NCBI RefSeq assembly: GCF_000744285.1
Contig: NZ_JQLQ01000002.1
Coordinates: 434,001 to 498,000 of the forward strand
DNA from: Carnobacterium pleistocenium FTR1
GTDB taxonomy: Bacteria > Bacillota > Bacilli > Lactobacillales > Carnobacteriaceae
Direction: 5' to 3'
Length of the DNA: 64,000 nt
Within the stretch, counting starts at the first letter, position 1, and each line of letters begins with the position of its first letter. This document shows, piece by piece, positions 59,581-64,000 of the stretch. The position numbers were made by a program, and so were the translations under genes. Below the pieces are notes generated by a model that saw only the letters and a list, made by a program, of their open reading frames with translations, was not told where the DNA came from and searched no databases.

Positions 59581-59901
59581 ATGAATGTAGACGCACTTCT
59601 TAGCAACTTAGTAAATGGTCCTGTCCAACCAGATTTAACCAGTGGACTAAATGCCTCAAAAGATGAAGCAGCAGGTAGCTTATCCTCATTTTCAGGAATG
59701 TTAGAAAACGCAATGACTTCATTAAATGACCAACAAGTAGCAGCGGATCAAGGTGTGCAAGGCTTGATCACTGGAGACACAGATAATCTACATAATGTAA
59801 TGATCCAAACGTCCGAGGCACAATTGTCATTAGAAATGGCCTTGCAATTAAGAAACAAAGGTCTGGAAGCGTATAACGAAATAAAAAATATGCAATTTTA
59901 A
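59581..59901 (+). CDS. fliE: Flagellar hook-basal body protein FliE
   Basis: This 106-residue protein has the FliE C-terminal region (HNVMIQTSEAQLSLEMALQL then RNKGLEAYNEIKNMQF). It links the MS ring (FliF) to the rod. AGAGGAG precedes the ATG, and fliF follows after 27 bases. Confidence 0.92.
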   Translation: MNVDALLSNLVNGPVQPDLTSGLNASKDEAAGSLSSFSGMLENAMTSLNDQQVAADQGVQGLITGDTDNLHNVMIQTSEAQLSLEMALQLRNKGLEAYNEIKNMQF

Positions 59902-59928
59902 TGAGTACTTGGAGGAGTTAGGTTAATT

Positions 59929-61500
59929 ATGGATGGAATAAAGAAAATTTGGACGGGAATTAAGGACGGTTGGACTAATCTTGGCAAAAACAAACGAATC
60001 GGACTGGTTTTGGTTCTTTTTCTTGTCATCAGTATAGTAACCGGCCTAACTTACTACACACAAAAAGTAGAGTATGCCACACTCTTCTCAGATTTAGAAG
60101 AAGCAGATGCAGGTACGATTGTAAATGATATTAAAACAAAAGGGATCGCTTATAAGTTAGAAGATAATGGAACAACCATTCTCATTGATCAAGCCCAGGT
60201 TGATACATATAGAATTGAATTAGCCGTAAATGATCTTCTGCCAAAAAGTACGACTGGTTTTGAAATTTTTGATGAAACCAGTATGATGGCCACGGATGAA
60301 GATCGTAAAATCATGTATCAAAGAGCAGTCACAGGAGAATTGGAGCAGTCCATCTCGGCGCTTGACTTCATTGAAGAGGCAAAAGTACTGTTATCGCTAC
60401 CCGAAGACAGTGTTTTTACAAATGAAGAAAATCAATCAAAAGCTTCAGCTTCTGTCGTATTAACTCCGCTAAGTGGGACTCAAGTTCCTGTTTCGGCTAT
60501 TCAAGGAATCGCGTCATTGATTTCTGGAGCAGTCGATAATTTGCCCAAAGAAAACATTAAAATTGTCGATACAGCCGGCAATTTATTAAGCGCGGCGTTA
60601 GAAGATGAAGCAAACTTAAATGCGACCGATCTGGTCAGTAAATACCAAGCAATTACCAAAAGTTATGAAGAAGAATTGGAACAAAAGTTGCTTCAAACGC
60701 TAGCTCCCATCTATGGAATCGATAAATTGACTATTGCCGTAAATGCCGACATGAATTTCGACTCCAATGAAAGTGAAATCATCAATTACGGTGACTCTTC
60801 TGTCCGTAGTGAAACCGTTTCTGCAGGCGGGCAGACTATTGATGTTGAAGAAGGAGAAGGGTTCGACAACAGTATCAACCAAGTACAAAGCGGGGAAGAT
60901 GGCGGCACTGCTGCCTATGACCGAACCACGAATTATGAACTGAATTCAGAAACCACGAACACGATTAAAGCCCCTGGGGAAGTAGAAAAACTAAGCGCTT
61001 CCGTTATTTTTGACGGCAATTTAAGTCCGGATGACCAAGCATCCTTAGAAGCTATCGTGGCCACTACTATTGGTACCATTGAGGAACGCGCCGATGTAGT
61101 CACCGTACAAGGAATCGATTTCGCTGCTGTTGAAGCAACCGAAGAGGCAGAAACAGAACCATTGAATAGCAGTATCCGAGATATGCTTTTACGTTATTGG
61201 CCTTACCTAGTGGGAGGAGCCGTTCTTTTAAGTCTGTTGATTTTCATCATTCTTTTGATGCGTAGACGCTCAGATGACGATGAATTGGATTTCTTTGATG
61301 AGGAAGAACCAGAACCAGTCGCAAGACCGGTACGACCCGCTCAACCTACAGCGGATCAAATAGCAGCAAAAGAAAGAGCTGAAATGAAAAAAGAACTAAA
61401 TAAAAATATGTCCGTAAAAGAAAATACCGTTAGAGATTATGCTAAAGAAAGTCCAGAAGGCGCAGCTGATTTGATTAAAATTTGGATGAAAGATAAGTAG
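59929..61500 (+). CDS. fliF: Flagellar MS-ring protein FliF
   Basis: This 523-residue protein has two membrane spans (about 24-44 and 425-445) that bracket the periplasmic-side ring-building modules (YATLFSDLEEADAGTIVNDI and the ASVVLTPL/VQGIASLISGAV block). The C-terminal cytoplasmic tail, with an acidic patch (DDDELDFFDEEEPEP) and ESPEGAADLIKIWMKD, binds FliG. GGAGG precedes the start. Confidence 0.94.
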   Translation: MDGIKKIWTGIKDGWTNLGKNKRIGLVLVLFLVISIVTGLTYYTQKVEYATLFSDLEEADAGTIVNDIKTKGIAYKLEDNGTTILIDQAQVDTYRIELAVNDLLPKSTTGFEIFDETSMMATDEDRKIMYQRAVTGELEQSISALDFIEEAKVLLSLPEDSVFTNEENQSKASASVVLTPLSGTQVPVSAIQGIASLISGAVDNLPKENIKIVDTAGNLLSAALEDEANLNATDLVSKYQAITKSYEEELEQKLLQTLAPIYGIDKLTIAVNADMNFDSNESEIINYGDSSVRSETVSAGGQTIDVEEGEGFDNSINQVQSGEDGGTAAYDRTTNYELNSETTNTIKAPGEVEKLSASVIFDGNLSPDDQASLEAIVATTIGTIEERADVVTVQGIDFAAVEATEEAETEPLNSSIRDMLLRYWPYLVGGAVLLSLLIFIILLMRRRSDDDELDFFDEEEPEPVARPVRPAQPTADQIAAKERAEMKKELNKNMSVKENTVRDYAKESPEGAADLIKIWMKDK

Positions 61501-61508
61501 GTGAAGTT

Positions 61509-62513
61509 ATGAGTGAAGTAGATGGGTTAAAAAAAGCGGCTATATTACTGATATCGTTAGGCTCGGAAACATCAGCCAAGATCATGAAAAATTTACCGGA
61601 TAGGTACATTCAAAAAGTGAGTTATGAAATAGCCAATATTGATCAGGTGAATCCAGAAGAACGAGATTCAGTTATCAATGAATTTATCGAGATGTCTCAA
61701 GCAAGAGAATACATGATTGAAGGCGGAATCGACTACGCTAAAAATTTATTGAATAAAGCAATCGGTCCTCAAAGAGCTAAAGAAATCATTGATATGTTGA
61801 ATCAAATTCAATTGCGAGAACGTCCCTTTAATATTGCCCGCAAAGCCGATCCGCAACAGCTGATCAATTTATTATTAAACGAGCAACCGCAAACAGTCGC
61901 TTTGATTTTGTGCTACATGCAGCCGGAAAAAGCAGCGGTGATTTTGTCTGAATTCCCGATTGAAATGCAGTCGCAAATTGCTGAACGAATCGGAACGATC
62001 ACAAGTACATCTCCAGCTATTATTGAGAAAATTGAAAAGGTTATTGAAAACAAATTCTTCACGTACATTGAAAATGATTTGGAATCCGTCGGTGGCGTTC
62101 GTACATTGGTTGAAATCTTGAATTCTGTTGGCAGAAGTACCGAGAAAAATATCATTAGTGTATTGGAAAAAAGACAACCCGAATTGGCTGAGGAAATCAA
62201 AGCTAGTCTGTTCACCTTTGAAGACATTATTACGCTTGAAAAAGGCGATGTCCAAAAAGTTCTTAGAGACGTTAATAATGATGACTTGGCATTGGCTCTT
62301 AAAGGAGTATCGGATGAAATCAAGAGCTTCATTTATACCAACCTCTCCATTCGTGCAGTTGAGACGCTTAAAGAAGATCTTCAATTTATGGGACCTATTC
62401 GCTTATCAGCCGTTGAAGAAGCTCAACAACGTATTGTGACCGTGATTCGTCGCTTAGATGAAAAAGGCGAGATCTACTTGAGAAGAGGCGATCAAGATTC
62501 TATTATCTCATAA
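61509..62513 (+). CDS. fliG: Flagellar motor switch protein FliG
   Basis: This 334-residue protein has the N-terminal FliF-binding domain (LKKAAILLISLGSETSAKIM), the middle domain with NEQPQTVALILCYMQPEKAA (EQPQ in place of the usual EHPQ) and the charged C-terminal torque domain (DIITLEKGDVQKVLRDVNND then SAVEEAQQRIVTVIRRLDE). It is eight bases after fliF behind AGGTGA. Its 3' end probably overlaps the true fliH start. Confidence 0.94.
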   Translation: MSEVDGLKKAAILLISLGSETSAKIMKNLPDRYIQKVSYEIANIDQVNPEERDSVINEFIEMSQAREYMIEGGIDYAKNLLNKAIGPQRAKEIIDMLNQIQLRERPFNIARKADPQQLINLLLNEQPQTVALILCYMQPEKAAVILSEFPIEMQSQIAERIGTITSTSPAIIEKIEKVIENKFFTYIENDLESVGGVRTLVEILNSVGRSTEKNIISVLEKRQPELAEEIKASLFTFEDIITLEKGDVQKVLRDVNNDDLALALKGVSDEIKSFIYTNLSIRAVETLKEDLQFMGPIRLSAVEEAQQRIVTVIRRLDEKGEIYLRRGDQDSIIS

Positions 62514-63249
62514 TATCATCAAGCAAGGACAGTCGTTTACTCAAGAAAACCGGTCATTTATCCAAACAGAAATGACTATCGCAAAAATACCAAAAGAAGC
62601 AGATCAAGAGCATCTAAGTGGACAACCAGTAATAGAACCTATTGAAGTCATGCAAGCGAAAGTTTTATTAGATGAAACACATGCAAAAAAAAAAGTGATC
62701 CTTTCTGAAGCGCAAGAAGAAGCGAAACAACTGAAAGAAAAGGCTGAAAAAAAAGGGTTTGAGGAAGGCATGGCACAAGGATACGAAATGGGCTATGCAG
62801 CTGGCATGAAACAAGCTGAAGAAGAAAGCCAGCGCATGAAAGAATCGATCTACAGCATGCTGAATGAAGCCAAAGAAGTGGTTGAGAGTTATTACCAAGC
62901 TAAAAAAATCGACTTCATCGAACTTGCGGGGCATATGGCTGAAACCATTGTTCATAAAAGCATTGATGTGTCATCGGATCAAGTGATGGATCTGATCAAA
63001 CCGGTCTTACATCGTTTGAAACGAGAAGATCAATTTATTACGTTGATGGTCAGACCCGAACAAAAAGAGTTGGTTAAAGAAAAGGTAAAAGAGTTTGAAA
63101 AAGAGAACCAAGATATTCGGTTTGCAGTACTGTCAGATAATACCTTAGATAAAAATGGGTGTATCGTTGAAAACGCCCATGCAATCGTTGACCTACAAGT
63201 CAGGAAACAATTAGACTCGATGATAGATGAGATGAAGAATGCGGGGTGA
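62497..63249 (+). CDS. fliH: Flagellar assembly protein FliH, probable AUU start
   Basis: FliH regulates the export ATPase FliI. The middle is a long charged helix with GxxxG-like spacing (KKGFEEGMAQGYEMGYAAGM) and the C-terminus has the FliH/V-ATPase-E-type fold (IDFIELAGHMAETIVHKSID...VMVRPEQ). The first ATG is at 62572 but has no ribosome site. The frame is open upstream and reads LLSHNIIKQGQSFTQENRSF, whose NIIK resembles FliH N-termini. An ATT at 62497, eight bases after GAGG, is the best start, giving 250 residues and a 17-base overlap with fliG. If only standard starts are allowed, the gene begins at 62572 (225 residues). Confidence 0.8.
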   Translation: MLLSHNIIKQGQSFTQENRSFIQTEMTIAKIPKEADQEHLSGQPVIEPIEVMQAKVLLDETHAKKKVILSEAQEEAKQLKEKAEKKGFEEGMAQGYEMGYAAGMKQAEEESQRMKESIYSMLNEAKEVVESYYQAKKIDFIELAGHMAETIVHKSIDVSSDQVMDLIKPVLHRLKREDQFITLMVRPEQKELVKEKVKEFEKENQDIRFAVLSDNTLDKNGCIVENAHAIVDLQVRKQLDSMIDEMKNAG

Positions 63250-63254
63250 TACTA

Positions 63255-64000
63255 ATGTTTGATATTCCTTTTGAAACGTATCATAACCAATTGAATCGGA
63301 AAAGCTATTACTTAAAGATGGGGAAAGTCAGTCAAGTGACGGGTCTGATTATTAAAGTAGAAGGATTAGATGCATTTGTCGGCGAAGTGTGCGAGATATT
63401 GATCAAATCATCTGGTAGAGTGGCGCTGAGTGAGGTCGTTGGTTTCGTGGATGAAATGGTCTTACTGATGCCGCTGGATGAATTAGAAGGCATCGGACCA
63501 GGTTGTTTAGTTAAACCGACGGGCAAAACGCTAAAAGTTGAAATCAGTGAAAAATTGCTTGGCAATACGTTAGATGGTTTAGGTCGACCAATGGATACCT
63601 CTTTGGTAGTAGATGGTGTGTTTTATGATGTCAACCGCAGCTCGCCAAATCCTTTTAAGCGTAAAAAAATCAAAGATGTTATGCCGACAGGGATAAAAGC
63701 GATTGATGGAACATTGACTGTTGGAGAAGGACAACGAATCGGAATCTTTGCAGGTAGTGGGGTCGGAAAAAGTACGTTGTTAGGCATGATGGCGCGCTAC
63801 ATTGAAGCAGACATCATCGTAATTGGACTGATTGGCGAACGTGGCAGAGAAGTGCTGGAATTTATCGAGAAAGATTTAGGCGAAGAAGGCTACCGAAAAT
63901 CAGTTGTCGTTTGTGCAACGTCAGATATGCCTCCGTTGGTCCGCCTAAAAGGGGCAGCTGTAGCGACCACCATTGCTGAGTACTTTCGAGATCAAGGCAA
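63255..64000 (+). CDS. fliI: Flagellum-specific export ATPase FliI (runs off the right edge)
   Basis: The visible 248 codons have the FliI N-terminal barrel (GKVSQVTGLIIKVEGLDAFV), the LGNTLDGLGRPMD block, PTGIKAIDGTLTVGEGQRIG and Walker A GIFAGSGVGKSTLLGM, followed by IGLIGERGREVLEFIE. It powers type III export of rod, hook and filament subunits. ATG 63255 follows GGGGTGA and is five bases after fliH. The C-terminal half is outside the window. Confidence 0.94.
   Translation, partial: MFDIPFETYHNQLNRKSYYLKMGKVSQVTGLIIKVEGLDAFVGEVCEILIKSSGRVALSEVVGFVDEMVLLMPLDELEGIGPGCLVKPTGKTLKVEISEKLLGNTLDGLGRPMDTSLVVDGVFYDVNRSSPNPFKRKKIKDVMPTGIKAIDGTLTVGEGQRIGIFAGSGVGKSTLLGMMARYIEADIIVIGLIGERGREVLEFIEKDLGEEGYRKSVVVCATSDMPPLVRLKGAAVATTIAEYFRDQG

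Noticed and set aside
61875-62384. Minus-strand frames inside fliG
   Set aside because: They are long only because of sense-strand codon bias; fliG is unmistakable on the + strand.

Overview
The window is low-GC, densely coded Gram-positive DNA. Strong AGGAGG-type ribosome sites, sigma-A promoters, CopY/PadR/PurR-type operators, PepT/PepF peptidases, an Spx homologue and a Bacillus-style chemotaxis set (CheC, CheD, FliY) point to Lactobacillales. A complete-looking flagellar locus is uncommon in that order and suggests Carnobacteriaceae (Carnobacterium-like). This is an inference from gene content. I saw no rRNA, tRNA, CRISPR array, transposase or prophage genes.

Positions 1-34.8 kb are metabolic and stress genes in short transcription units. 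In order they are: a class I aldolase (cut by the left edge), a DHA2-type MFS exporter, a CopB copper ATPase behind a cop box, a PfkB sugar kinase, a cation symporter plus ATP-grasp ligase behind a cysteine-rich leader peptide and attenuator-like hairpin, a PepSY lipoprotein, a FetAB-like ABC exporter, DegV, two OppA-like lipoproteins, two decayed genes, an isochorismatase-family hydrolase, a RibT-like acetyltransferase, an esterase/condensation-fold/zinc-ribbon membrane cassette, an Spx-like protein, PPK2, HelD, PepT, PepF, a PadR/HAAS pair, Hsp20, a Nudix hydrolase and an OYE-type flavin oxidoreductase. Positions 35-39.3 kb hold an NCS2 purine permease, a NERD-domain nuclease-like protein and an aldo/keto reductase.

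From 39.4 kb to the right edge lies the motility region, all on the + strand. First comes mcp-cheW-cheD-cheB-cheR-cheA-cheC-cheY-cheW2-fliM-fliY. After an 800-bp repeat-bearing gap follow flgM-flgN-flgK-flgL, hag, flaG-fliD-(FliT-like)-fliS, and finally flgB-flgC-fliE-fliF-fliG-fliH-fliI (cut by the right edge). Sigma-28-type promoters precede mcp, flgM and hag (two in tandem). FlgM would hold sigma-28 inactive until the hook-basal body is complete. The chemotaxis genes feed CheY-P to the FliM/FliY switch.

Two families of non-coding repeats stand out. The first is arrays of 52-bp hairpin units with almost exact register at four sites; two of these regions bracket the NERD gene. The second is a palindromic element with GAAATTTCT-type inverted ends, present four times. 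Other notable points are the cysteine-codon-rich leader, a shared TGCC-N16-GGCA dyad over three sigma-28 promoters, a probable AUU start for fliH, and an Spx homologue that has lost the first cysteine of its CxxC switch.
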